Positions 16,170-24,165 of a DNA stretch of 64,000 nucleotides are shown here, in pieces. Below the pieces are notes generated by a model, which saw only the letters and a list, made by a program, of their open reading frames with translations, ran no database searches and was not told the DNA's origin. Position 1 is the first letter of the stretch. Every line of letters begins with the position of its first letter. Both the position numbers and the translations under genes were made by a program. The DNA is from Wenyingzhuangia marina (GTDB taxonomy: Bacteria > Bacteroidota > Bacteroidia > Flavobacteriales > Flavobacteriaceae). Location: NCBI RefSeq assembly GCF_900130035.1, contig NZ_FQXQ01000006.1:1-64000 (forward strand). Direction: 5' to 3'.

Positions 16170-17627
16170 CTACAACTCAAAAGCTCCTAAATCTGGTGCT
16201 GTTCCATTAAAAGGTAAACCTACATCAACTCCTGCATTTATTAAATCACTTCCAGTATTTAAATGAAAAAATGTAACATCGGGTAGGCTACCATCAGCCT
16301 TTCTTTCATTCAATAACTGACTATAGTCTATACTTACAAAATCATCTTGACTAGTTGTAATTCCATTCTGCCAACTGTTATTAGTTTCTTCAACACTGGT
16401 AGCTCTAATAGTTCCATAATCCCCTAAATAATTACAATTTTTAATGATTAATTTTTCTAGTGGATTGGTATTGCTAAACGAAAAATTTCTTCCATTATCA
16501 TACGCCGAGCAGTTATATATTGTAACAATCCCTCTATTACTATTATGATCAAAACCATCGGCAGTATTTCCTACAGCAATACAATTTGTATATTTTGCAT
16601 TATGTTTTAAGTCTTTACCATCACTTCCTCCAGTTTTAAAACCATTTCCATCACCTATACCTTTTTGTCCCAACTTATTGTAACCATTTTTTATAGCCCA
16701 ACAATTTTCATAGGTTGTTAAAATATTATCCGAACCTCTTAAATAACCATCCCAACCATCATCTAAATTTTGCCAAGCTCTACAACCTATAAATTTATTC
16801 CCAGTTCCTGCTGTTAGTTTACAAGCAAAACCATCAGCATTTTCATTAGTAGAATCCGCATTATAATAAGAATCACAGTTTAAAATAGTATTATTTGCTG
16901 CTCCATTATCTATTTGTAAACCTGTATCAGAACACTCAGAAAAAGAACAAAACTCTATAAGATTATTATTTCCTCTTACCTGTAATCCATTATCACCTGC
17001 TTTAAAAACATCAATTCCTTTAAAATGCCAATAATCTGCATTTAATATAATTCCTTGATTTGATGAATTTTCTGACATCGAAGAAAAATCTAATTTTACT
17101 CTTCCTGTTCCTTCTTTTGCAATCAATTTTATCTTGTTATTCTCGGTTCCAGATACTGTTAATGTAATTCTAGAGTTCATTACATAAGTACCTCCTTTTA
17201 CTAAAATTGTTTCTCCTGCTTTTACTGATGATAGTGCACTTTTTAATTGTGTAACATTTTCAATTAAATTTTCTTCTGGATTAAAACTAGATATTACAAT
17301 CTCTTTGATTCCTTTTACAATTCCTTTATCTAAAGCGGTTGCTGTTACTGTAACGGTTCCATTTTTTTTTGCCGTGATTAAACCTTCTGAGGAAATATTA
17401 GCTATTGAAGCATCCGAGAGACTCCAAGAAATCGATTTATTTGTAGCATTTTCAGGAATTACAACTGCATTCATTTGACTAGTTGTACCTTCAGTAATAT
17501 CAGCCCCTGTGATGTTAACAGTCGTTACAAATACCTCAACCTCTTTAGTATCCTCCCCAACACTATCTTTTGAACATGCAAATACAAAAAGAAGTAATAG
17601 TAAGTAATTTAATTTAATAATTTTCAT
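16170..17627 (-). CDS. Pectate lyase-like lipoprotein, family PL9, with BIG2 domain
   Basis: Predicted surface or periplasmic lyase on homogalacturonan or rhamnogalacturonan. This 485-residue lipoprotein (LLLFVFAC near residues 11-18) has a BIG2-type immunoglobulin-like domain at about residues 32-112 (NITGADITEG... SDASIANISSEGLITAKKNG). A right-handed parallel beta-helix follows. PL9-type features are NADGFACKLTAGTGN, carrying the likely catalytic Lys and Ca2+-binding Asp residues, then CRAWQNLDDGWDGY and GDGNGFKTGG. The protein ends APDLGAFEL, typical of secreted beta-helix enzymes. It lies between the GH105 and PL10 genes on the same strand. Confidence 0.88.
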   Translation of the reverse strand: MKIIKLNYLLLLLFVFACSKDSVGEDTKEVEVFVTTVNITGADITEGTTSQMNAVVIPENATNKSISWSLSDASIANISSEGLITAKKNGTVTVTATALDKGIVKGIKEIVISSFNPEENLIENVTQLKSALSSVKAGETILVKGGTYVMNSRITLTVSGTENNKIKLIAKEGTGRVKLDFSSMSENSSNQGIILNADYWHFKGIDVFKAGDNGLQVRGNNNLIEFCSFSECSDTGLQIDNGAANNTILNCDSYYNADSTNENADGFACKLTAGTGNKFIGCRAWQNLDDGWDGYLRGSDNILTTYENCWAIKNGYNKLGQKGIGDGNGFKTGGSDGKDLKHNAKYTNCIAVGNTADGFDHNSNRGIVTIYNCSAYDNGRNFSFSNTNPLEKLIIKNCNYLGDYGTIRATSVEETNNSWQNGITTSQDDFVSIDYSQLLNERKADGSLPDVTFFHLNTGSDLINAGVDVGLPFNGTAPDLGAFEL

Positions 17628-17669
17628 GAGTATCTACCTATTTTTTAAAATTCTTCTAAGCTTATTTTT

Positions 17670-18902
17670 TTACTTGTTTAACTCTAAAGCAGCTAAAATA
17701 AAAGGACCTGTTGCTTTTGGATCATTGTCTTTTTTACGTTCGTTTACGTAATATTCAAAAGATCCATCTCTATAAGGATTTCCTCCTAAACCAGCCACCG
17801 CACAAGCTTGAGTAATTACCACTTCTCCTTCCTCGTTAACTTTTACCAAATCTCTTGTCATTCCGTCAAAAGCTTTTAACGCAACTTCTTTATATTTTTC
17901 TGGTAAATATCCTTTGTTCACTCCTTTTGCCAAAGAATATGCAAACATTGCAGTTCCAGAAGCTTCTAGATAATTTCCTTCTTTATCTCCCATATCAGTA
18001 ACCTGATACCACAATCCAGACGTATCTTGTTGTTTTACCAACGCTTCTGCCAATTGATTTAAATATCCAACCAATTCTTTTTGCTTTGGATGATCTTTAG
18101 GGAAATAATCCAAAACATCTACCAAAGCCATTGCGTACCACCCTAAAGAACGAGACCAAAAATTAGGAGATGTTCCAGTTTTTTTATCTGCCCAATCCAT
18201 TTTTTTACTAGCATCCCAACCATGATATAACAAACCTGTTTTTTTATCTCGAGCGTGTTGTTGAATTAATTCAAACTGCTTGGCTACATCATTTAATTTT
18301 TCTCCATTTTCAAATTTGGTAGTGTAATGCGCATAAAAAGGCTCTCCCATATATAAGCCATCTAACCACATTTGATTTGGATATATTTGTTTATGCCAAA
18401 ATCCTCCCTGTGGGGTTCTTGGTTGTTCTGCCAGTTGTTTTCTAATTAATTGTAGTACTTTTAAATACTTTTCATCTTTAGTTCTGTCGTACAAATTAAA
18501 CAGGATGTTTCCTGCCACAACCATGTCAATATTATACTTTTCAAATTTATATGTTGGCACTGTACCATCTTCTTCAATAGTAGCATCCGCATATCCTTTT
18601 ATATAATTGTAATATTTTTCATCGTTGGTTTTTTCGTATAATTTTTCAATTGAAAAAAGTACCAATCCGTGAACATAATCCCATTTTGGTGTATCTCTAT
18701 CATCTATTTGAAAAGATTCTGGATGACGCTTCATTAAAGTTAAAGCTAGTCTTTCTGACCATTTTAAACTAGCCGGAATAGCCATTTCTTTAACAACTTC
18801 TGTTTTTTCTTCTTTTTTCTTTTCTGATTTACAACTGCTAACTGTACCTAAAACGATTAATAATCCTGCAGATGCTTTTGCGATGGTTTTTAATTTATTC
18901 AT
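17670..18902 (-). CDS. GH105 unsaturated rhamnogalacturonyl/galacturonyl hydrolase lipoprotein
   Basis: Removes the terminal 4,5-unsaturated galacturonate left by pectin lyases, through hydration of the double bond. This 410-residue lipoprotein (VLGTVSSC near residues 18-25) has an (alpha/alpha)6-barrel with WDYVHG, the substrate-site motif MWLDGLYMGEPFYA carrying the catalytic Asp, and FWSRSLGWYAMALVDVL. The C-terminal ACAVAGLGGNPYRDGSFEYY is also typical. Its product would be a keto-uronate for uptake. It lies downstream of the DUF4861 gene (20-nt gap) and upstream of PL9. Confidence 0.93.
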   Translation of the reverse strand: MNKLKTIAKASAGLLIVLGTVSSCKSEKKKEEKTEVVKEMAIPASLKWSERLALTLMKRHPESFQIDDRDTPKWDYVHGLVLFSIEKLYEKTNDEKYYNYIKGYADATIEEDGTVPTYKFEKYNIDMVVAGNILFNLYDRTKDEKYLKVLQLIRKQLAEQPRTPQGGFWHKQIYPNQMWLDGLYMGEPFYAHYTTKFENGEKLNDVAKQFELIQQHARDKKTGLLYHGWDASKKMDWADKKTGTSPNFWSRSLGWYAMALVDVLDYFPKDHPKQKELVGYLNQLAEALVKQQDTSGLWYQVTDMGDKEGNYLEASGTAMFAYSLAKGVNKGYLPEKYKEVALKAFDGMTRDLVKVNEEGEVVITQACAVAGLGGNPYRDGSFEYYVNERKKDNDPKATGPFILAALELNK

Positions 18903-18922
18903 GTTTGTCTATTGTTGTTATT

Positions 18923-19915
18923 TTAGTTTAATACGTTATTGGTATTTAAAAGTTCCAATTGATTGTCTAAATACTTTAAAAATTCTTCTTGAGTTTTAAT
19001 TCCGTCTTTTTCTTGTTCCCAAGCTCCTAAAAAATAGAATGTAACGGGGTTTGTTGTTGGCTTAAATTTTAATAAATAATCAAATTCACCTTCTTTAACC
19101 TCTGCTGTAGCCTTTTCATAAAAAATAGCCATTCCTAAATTATCTGGCACTAAAGTTTGCACTCCATAAGTAGCAATATATCCCCATTTGTCGTTTTCAC
19201 TATCTTTTTCAAAATAATTAACTCCATGATTGATAATTCCTGTACAAACTCCTTCTAAAGCTGTTGAAGTTTGAATGGTATGTTTGGTGTATCTTTTATC
19301 TGGATAAATTTCTAATTCAGATGTCAAATCTACTTTTTCACCGGCTGTTTTCCATCCGTAATAATTCACTAATACAGATGAACTTTTTTCAGTGTTTTTT
19401 ACAGAAGCAAAAGTTGAATCTACTTCTCTAAAGTGAAACATTTTATGATCAACTTCTCTTCCTATAGATCCAATTCCTAACCCTTTTCCTACTTTTAAAA
19501 TATCTGTTCCCCAAGATTGTTTTTCATGGTAAGAATCAAAACCATCTAATCCCACTTTTGACAATACCAAACTATCTGTTGTTTTCCCAAAAATATCAAT
19601 GGCATTTCTCCAATCTAAATACAATCTATATCCAACTTTATTACTCTCCCAACCTGGACCTTCATATCTAATATACCATGAATGATCTGTATGTTCTTTT
19701 GGTACCTTTAACGAGGTTACATTTTTAAAATGCCCATCAATATATTCTTTATGTCCTCTTGGTCCATCTACCCATTCTCCTCCTTCTGCAATTGAAATTT
19801 CTGCATATGTTTTTATAGAAGTATCTTTTTTATCTTCTGTTGATTTTTTCTCTTTACAAGCAATAATTAACGTTGCTAAAAAAGCAAAACCAAGAGCTAT
19901 TTTTATTCTTTTCAT
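18923..19915 (-). CDS. DUF4861 family lipoprotein
   Basis: A 330-residue lipoprotein (FLATLIIAC near residues 12-20) of the DUF4861 family. The conserved core includes GPGWESNKVGYRLYLDWRNA, IDIFGKTTDSLVL, SYHEKQSWGTDILKVG and a later segment with INHGVNYFEK. The fold is probably a beta-sandwich like carbohydrate-active lyases or epimerases, but this is inference. Members often accompany GH105 genes in uronate-polysaccharide loci. Here it sits directly between an esterase gene and GH105, 8 and 20 nt away. A role in processing or binding unsaturated oligogalacturonides fits the context; the activity is not known to me. Confidence 0.8.
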   Translation of the reverse strand: MKRIKIALGFAFLATLIIACKEKKSTEDKKDTSIKTYAEISIAEGGEWVDGPRGHKEYIDGHFKNVTSLKVPKEHTDHSWYIRYEGPGWESNKVGYRLYLDWRNAIDIFGKTTDSLVLSKVGLDGFDSYHEKQSWGTDILKVGKGLGIGSIGREVDHKMFHFREVDSTFASVKNTEKSSSVLVNYYGWKTAGEKVDLTSELEIYPDKRYTKHTIQTSTALEGVCTGIINHGVNYFEKDSENDKWGYIATYGVQTLVPDNLGMAIFYEKATAEVKEGEFDYLLKFKPTTNPVTFYFLGAWEQEKDGIKTQEEFLKYLDNQLELLNTNNVLN

Positions 19916-19923
19916 TTTTATTT

Positions 19924-20877
19924 TTATTTAAAAGTTCTATCTAAAAATTTAATAACATAGTCTATTGTTTTATCAAACCAAGGATGCAACAACCAAAATG
20001 GATGAGGAGAATTTGGAATATTTTTAACTTCACTATAAATTCTATGCTCGTCTAGTATTTTAATCATATCGTCTCTACCTGCATGAAATCTTGTGTACTG
20101 ACTATTAATAAATAATATAGGTGGTGTGTTTTTATCTGTTTGATATAAAGCTGAAGCTTCATTCCATATTTTAGGTATTTCTTCATAAGTTCCTCCTAAC
20201 CACCAGATAGCCATATCACCTTCCTTTGATTCTGGATGTTTAAAAGCCAAAATACCATCAATATCAATAATAGCTTGCACTGATGCTGAAGGCATTCCTT
20301 TTTTTATTGTTTCTAATTTCTGATGCCCATTTGTTGTTCCAACCAGTGCTGCCATTTGTCCCCCTGAAGAACATCCTAAAACCGCTACTTTAGTAGTATC
20401 TATATGGTATTTTTTTGCATTTGATTTTAGAAATTGAATGGCATTTTTAACATCAATAATTCCTGATGGATAAGTAGCTTCATCAGACAAGCGATATTCA
20501 ACCGTAAAACAAGTATATCCTTTTGAGGCTATTTTAGCTGCCATAGGCTGCATATGCTCTTTACTTCCAGACTTCCATCCTCCTCCGTGCAGTAATATTA
20601 CCGCTGGATTTAATTTTGACATATTATAAAAAGCATCTAAATGTAAATTTCTATTTTCTAAACCTTTATAAACAATGTTTTTTTTTACCAGCACATTCTT
20701 GTATTCCTTAAGCTTTACTAGAGTTATTTTAGGATATTTTTTTTTCTCTTTTATAAAAGTACTGTAGACTGTATAAGCAGTATCTTTTTTTATTTCTTGA
20801 CCCAGCATAGATTCCGTAAAAAATATGTTTAGAAGACAAAAGAAAAAAAGAAAAGATTTTAAAAAAAACATCATCAA
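19924..20877 (-). CDS. Secreted alpha/beta-hydrolase, probable pectin acetyl- or feruloyl-type esterase
   Basis: This 317-residue protein has a hydrophobic signal peptide (FLKSFLFFFCLLNIFF) and an alpha/beta-hydrolase fold of the BD-FAE/acetyl-esterase type. The oxyanion motif is LLHGGGWKSGS, the nucleophile elbow GCSSGGQMAAL, an acidic residue lies near the segment with FINSQYTRFHAGRDDM, and the His is in the C-terminal NSPHPFWLLHPW. It probably removes ester substituents from pectin oligosaccharides in the periplasm. The exact ester is unknown. It is the second gene of the operon, 92 nt after GH28 and 8 nt before DUF4861. Confidence 0.85.
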   Translation of the reverse strand: MMMFFLKSFLFFFCLLNIFFTESMLGQEIKKDTAYTVYSTFIKEKKKYPKITLVKLKEYKNVLVKKNIVYKGLENRNLHLDAFYNMSKLNPAVILLHGGGWKSGSKEHMQPMAAKIASKGYTCFTVEYRLSDEATYPSGIIDVKNAIQFLKSNAKKYHIDTTKVAVLGCSSGGQMAALVGTTNGHQKLETIKKGMPSASVQAIIDIDGILAFKHPESKEGDMAIWWLGGTYEEIPKIWNEASALYQTDKNTPPILFINSQYTRFHAGRDDMIKILDEHRIYSEVKNIPNSPHPFWLLHPWFDKTIDYVIKFLDRTFK

Positions 20878-20969
20878 TTATTGAGTTTATTTAAAAAGTA
20901 GGCCTGTAAATAACCAGACCTACTTTTATTACTAACTTGAACTATAGAAACTAGAAACAATTTTTAATA

Positions 20970-22415
20970 TTATTCAAGGTTCTTCATTAAAGAACCATTT
21001 ATGTACGTATTTATATATTTTAAATTTGCTACATTCTCTAAAGAACTTATTTTATCTACCTTTTTAATATTTACATTTTTAAGCGTAATATTTTTAACTG
21101 GAGATTGCTCATATCCTTTTGCTAAAACCCCATACTTCCCTCCGTCTTCTACTTCTATATCTTCTAACAAAACATTCCTAATAACTGGCATAAAATCACC
21201 TTTTTGATCACCATAAATAGCATAATGCATATTTAATTTTAACACTGCTTCTCTTACCTGACCTACTTGAATTTTTCTTACATAGACTCCATCTACAACA
21301 CCACCTCTTCTTGTATTTGTTTTAATTCTAATGGCTCTATCTAAATTAGGACTGTTCATTTCACAGTTCTCCACATAAACATTGCGAACTCCTGCAGACA
21401 TCTCACTACCAATTACAACTCCTCCATGTCCATCTATCATTTTACAATTTTGAACAACAATGTTTTCACTTTTAATTCCTACTCTTCGTCCATCAGCATC
21501 TCTACCTGCTTTTATAGCAATACAATCATCTCCTGTATTAAAAACACAATTTTTAATGATTACATTCTTAGAGTACTCAGGATCACAACCATCGTTGTTA
21601 GGACCATGGCTGTTTACTGTAACTCCATCAACAATAACATTTGTACATCTAGTTGGATGTATTACCCAAAAAGGTGCATTTATTATTTTTACTCCTTGAA
21701 TCATAACTGTTTCACAATTAAAAGGCTCAAAAAAAGTTGGTCTTAAATAATGTCCATCTCCAAAAATTCTTTCCGTTACTGGAACTCCTCTATCAGACAA
21801 ATCCATTAACATAGGAATTCCTAAACTATCTTTTTGTCTCGGTTTTCCTTCTTCCCATCCATACTTTTTACTACCACACCAAGACCACCAATATTCATTA
21901 CTTCCTTGTCCGTTTAAAACACCTTTACCTGTAACAGCAATATTCTTCTTATCCTTTGCATAAATCAAAGGAGAGTAATTCATAATTTCAACTCCCTCGT
22001 AAGAAGTCATCACTATTGGATAATCTTTTACATCTGTACTAAAAAGAATTTCCGTTCCTTCTTCTAAATGTAAATTCACATTATTTTCTAAATGAATAGG
22101 CCCTGTTAAATATTTTCCTTTAGGAACTAAAACAACCCCTCCTCCGTTGTCTGAACAAGTATTAATTGCTTTTTTAAAAGCCTCAGTGTTTTTAGTAGTT
22201 CCATCAGGAACCGCTCCAAACTCAACAACATTATATGTTTTATCTAAAAAAACAGGCTCTTTAACATTTTTAATAACTTCTGCCATTTTATCCCAAGGAG
22301 TATGTCCTTTTTCTTTCTTCTTTGAAACATTTACACAAGACAACGCAGAAAGCAATAATACGACCAACAACAATCCTTTTTTTCTAAAAAAACCCAAAAT
22401 TAGTACTCTTTTCAT
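20970..22415 (-). CDS. GH28 polygalacturonase-type lipoprotein
   Basis: Inverting glycoside hydrolase that cleaves alpha-galacturonosyl bonds in homogalacturonan or rhamnogalacturonan. This 481-residue lipoprotein (VLLLSALSC near residues 19-27) has the DGTTKNTEAFKKAI block typical of exo-acting GH28 enzymes at about 70-83. The right-handed beta-helix carries the catalytic motifs: PNNDGCDPE (catalytic Asp), TGDDCIAIKAG (two catalytic Asp), GHGGVVIGSE (His) and RIKTNTRRGG. It is the first gene of the leftward pectin operon, preceded by a predicted promoter and a palindromic LacI-type operator. Confidence 0.94.
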   Translation of the reverse strand: MKRVLILGFFRKKGLLLVVLLLSALSCVNVSKKKEKGHTPWDKMAEVIKNVKEPVFLDKTYNVVEFGAVPDGTTKNTEAFKKAINTCSDNGGGVVLVPKGKYLTGPIHLENNVNLHLEEGTEILFSTDVKDYPIVMTSYEGVEIMNYSPLIYAKDKKNIAVTGKGVLNGQGSNEYWWSWCGSKKYGWEEGKPRQKDSLGIPMLMDLSDRGVPVTERIFGDGHYLRPTFFEPFNCETVMIQGVKIINAPFWVIHPTRCTNVIVDGVTVNSHGPNNDGCDPEYSKNVIIKNCVFNTGDDCIAIKAGRDADGRRVGIKSENIVVQNCKMIDGHGGVVIGSEMSAGVRNVYVENCEMNSPNLDRAIRIKTNTRRGGVVDGVYVRKIQVGQVREAVLKLNMHYAIYGDQKGDFMPVIRNVLLEDIEVEDGGKYGVLAKGYEQSPVKNITLKNVNIKKVDKISSLENVANLKYINTYINGSLMKNLE

Positions 22416-22461
22416 ATCGATAGATAAAACATAATTATAATTAGATCACTACAACACTTTG

Positions 22462-22475
22462 TGCAATCGATTACA
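22462..22475. promoter_or_regulatory. LacI-type operator palindrome
   Basis: TGCAATCGATTACA is a 14-nt palindrome with a central CpG and one unmatched symmetric base pair (C/A). A central CG within ATCGAT is the hallmark of LacI/GalR-family operators. It covers the predicted transcription start of GH28 and lies in the gap shared with the divergent LacI gene, so repression of the pectin operon by that protein is the simplest reading. Confidence 0.7.
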
Positions 22476-22482
22476 ATAATAT

Positions 22483-22513
22483 GAAATATAGTTAAGAAGA
22501 ACAAGTACATCAA
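22483..22513 (-). promoter_or_regulatory. Predicted promoter of the pectin operon
   Basis: On the minus strand TTG (22511-22513), 20 nt, then TATATTTC (22483-22490), one base off the TAnnTTTG consensus. The operator at 22462-22475 begins 7 nt downstream of this element, so a bound repressor would cover the start of transcription. Confidence 0.5.
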
Positions 22514-22640
22514 TAATAATATTTAGCTTTCTGTTATTATCCCTCAATAAAACAATCTATATTTTATTAAAAACACATTACAACAAAAAAATATTCTATA
22601 TTTTTAGCAACAAGCATTCCTTTATTGACAAACAATAATT

Positions 22641-22675
22641 TTTGTTTATTTCTTTAAGCAACAAGCGTATATTTG
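22641..22675 (+). promoter_or_regulatory. Promoter of the LacI-type regulator gene
   Basis: TTTG (22641-22644), 23 nt, then a perfect TATATTTG (22668-22675). The start codon lies 29 nt after the -7 element. Confidence 0.6.
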
Positions 22676-22704
22676 CAATAACTTAAAAAAATTAAACCTC
22701 TAGA

Positions 22705-23724
22705 ATGACAAAAAAAACAACAATATATGATATTGCTAAAAAACTCAATATCACAGCTGCTACAGTCTCTAGAGCTTTGAATAACAATCCTAAAATAAGC
22801 AAATCTACCAAAGAAATTGTTTTAAGAACCGCTGCTGAAATGAATTATGAGCAAAACAAACTTGCTCAAGCTTTAAAAAATGGAAAAAGTTTTAATGTTG
22901 GTGTTATTATTTCTCGTATTGACTCTAACTTTTTTGCCTCTATTATCAGAGGGATAGAAGAAGAACTATTCAATCATGGATATCATGTTATTATTTGTCA
23001 AACGAATAATAATGAAAACATGGAAGCAGAAAATATTAACACTTTATTAAACGCTCAAGTAGATGGAATTTTGATGTCTATTTCTAATATTGATATTGAT
23101 AAAAATGATGCCTTTAAAAGAATCCTAAATAAAAAAATCCCTCTTTTATTTTTTGATAGAAAAAAATCTATTCCAGGAATTAGCTCAATTACTATAGATG
23201 ATTTTTCTGCTGGATATAAAGCCACACAACATTTAATTGATGAAGGTTGTAAAAGAATATCTCATTTAACTGTTGATAGAAATTTTGAAATTTTTAGGGA
23301 TCGTTTTTTAGGTTATCAAAAAGCATTAAGCGATAACAACATCTTGTTTGATGAAAGCCTAGTTATTGAAACTAAAAGTAATATTGAAGCAGGTAAAGAT
23401 GCTGCTAAAAAATTATTAAAATTAAAAAATCCGCCAGATGCTATTTTTTCTTCAAGTGATTTTAGTGCCTTAGGAGCCATACAGGAAATAAAAGCTCAAG
23501 GAATTAGAATTCCACAAGACATCTGTGTTGTTGGATTTAGTAATGAACCTTTTACAAAGTTTATGGAGCTTTCTATTAGTTCTATAGATCAATCTCCTAT
23601 TGAAATGGGTAAAACAACAGCACGTGTATTTATTGAACAAGTAAAAAACAAGGAAAAATATATTGAACAAAAGGTGGTTCTAGATCCTACGCTTATTGTT
23701 AGAAAATCTTCCTCAAGAAAATAA
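22705..23724 (+). CDS. LacI/GalR-family transcriptional regulator of the pectin operon
   Basis: A 339-residue regulator. The N-terminal helix-turn-helix and hinge are typical: TIYDIAKKLNITAATVSRALNN at about residues 6-27, then KISKSTKEIV and the hinge-helix region NKLAQALKNGKS. The periplasmic-binding-protein-like effector domain follows, with FNVGVIISRIDSNFF and PDAIFSSSDFSALGAIQEIKAQG. It is divergent from the GH28-led operon, with a matching operator between the two. The likely inducer is an oligogalacturonide or keto-uronate breakdown product; that is inference from context. Confidence 0.93.
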   Translation: MTKKTTIYDIAKKLNITAATVSRALNNNPKISKSTKEIVLRTAAEMNYEQNKLAQALKNGKSFNVGVIISRIDSNFFASIIRGIEEELFNHGYHVIICQTNNNENMEAENINTLLNAQVDGILMSISNIDIDKNDAFKRILNKKIPLLFFDRKKSIPGISSITIDDFSAGYKATQHLIDEGCKRISHLTVDRNFEIFRDRFLGYQKALSDNNILFDESLVIETKSNIEAGKDAAKKLLKLKNPPDAIFSSSDFSALGAIQEIKAQGIRIPQDICVVGFSNEPFTKFMELSISSIDQSPIEMGKTTARVFIEQVKNKEKYIEQKVVLDPTLIVRKSSSRK

Positions 23725-24165
23725 GATATACCCTATTTTGGATATAGTATAAAGTAAATTATCTTCTTTTATCAACCCATAACTAATACATCTTATTTAT
23801 TACAAAAATTAATAAGAAAAACTCATTTACTAAAACGTATGTTCTTAAATCAGCTATTATAAAACATTCACATAGACCTACTTTTAAACTTTAATTGCTC
23901 AATTACTCTTTGTAATATTTTTATACATCAAAAACGGTATACTTATTTATAAAAATCTTAAAAAAGCATCTTTGTCAATTCAACAATAATTTTAACAATA
24001 TGATGATAGTTTTCATCATAAATCACGACAATATCAATAAATAACACACAATATTTAATAATTAATTGATTTAACCCTCATTGTTAACAGATTTACCCCC
24101 TATGTGATAAAAATATCATACATATATTTGAAATATATTTTTTAACTGATTACTATCTAAGATTT
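23725..24165. other. 441-nt intergenic region with two inverted repeats
   Basis: No gene is supported here; the DNA is AT-rich with many stops in all frames. Two inverted repeats stand out. TATGATGA/TCATCATA lies at 23999-24020 with a six-base gap. TATGTGATAAAAATATCATACATA (24101-24124) is imperfect and overlaps a TATATTTG element (24123-24130). The second could be an operator controlling the downstream glycoside hydrolase gene. No clear terminator for the LacI gene was found. Confidence 0.4.

Noticed and set aside
16136-16180. Extended N-terminus of the PL10 lyase
   Set aside because: The added residues hide a normal signal peptide that begins at the ATG at 16135.
21426-21746. Long frames antisense to GH28 (also 21460-21699, 22147-22434)
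   Set aside because: They lie fully within a clear GH28 gene and have no domain features; they are shadows of the codon pattern.
24101-24120. Crp-type binding site upstream of the GH128-like gene
   Set aside because: TGTGA is present but the spacing and second half-site do not fit the Crp consensus.
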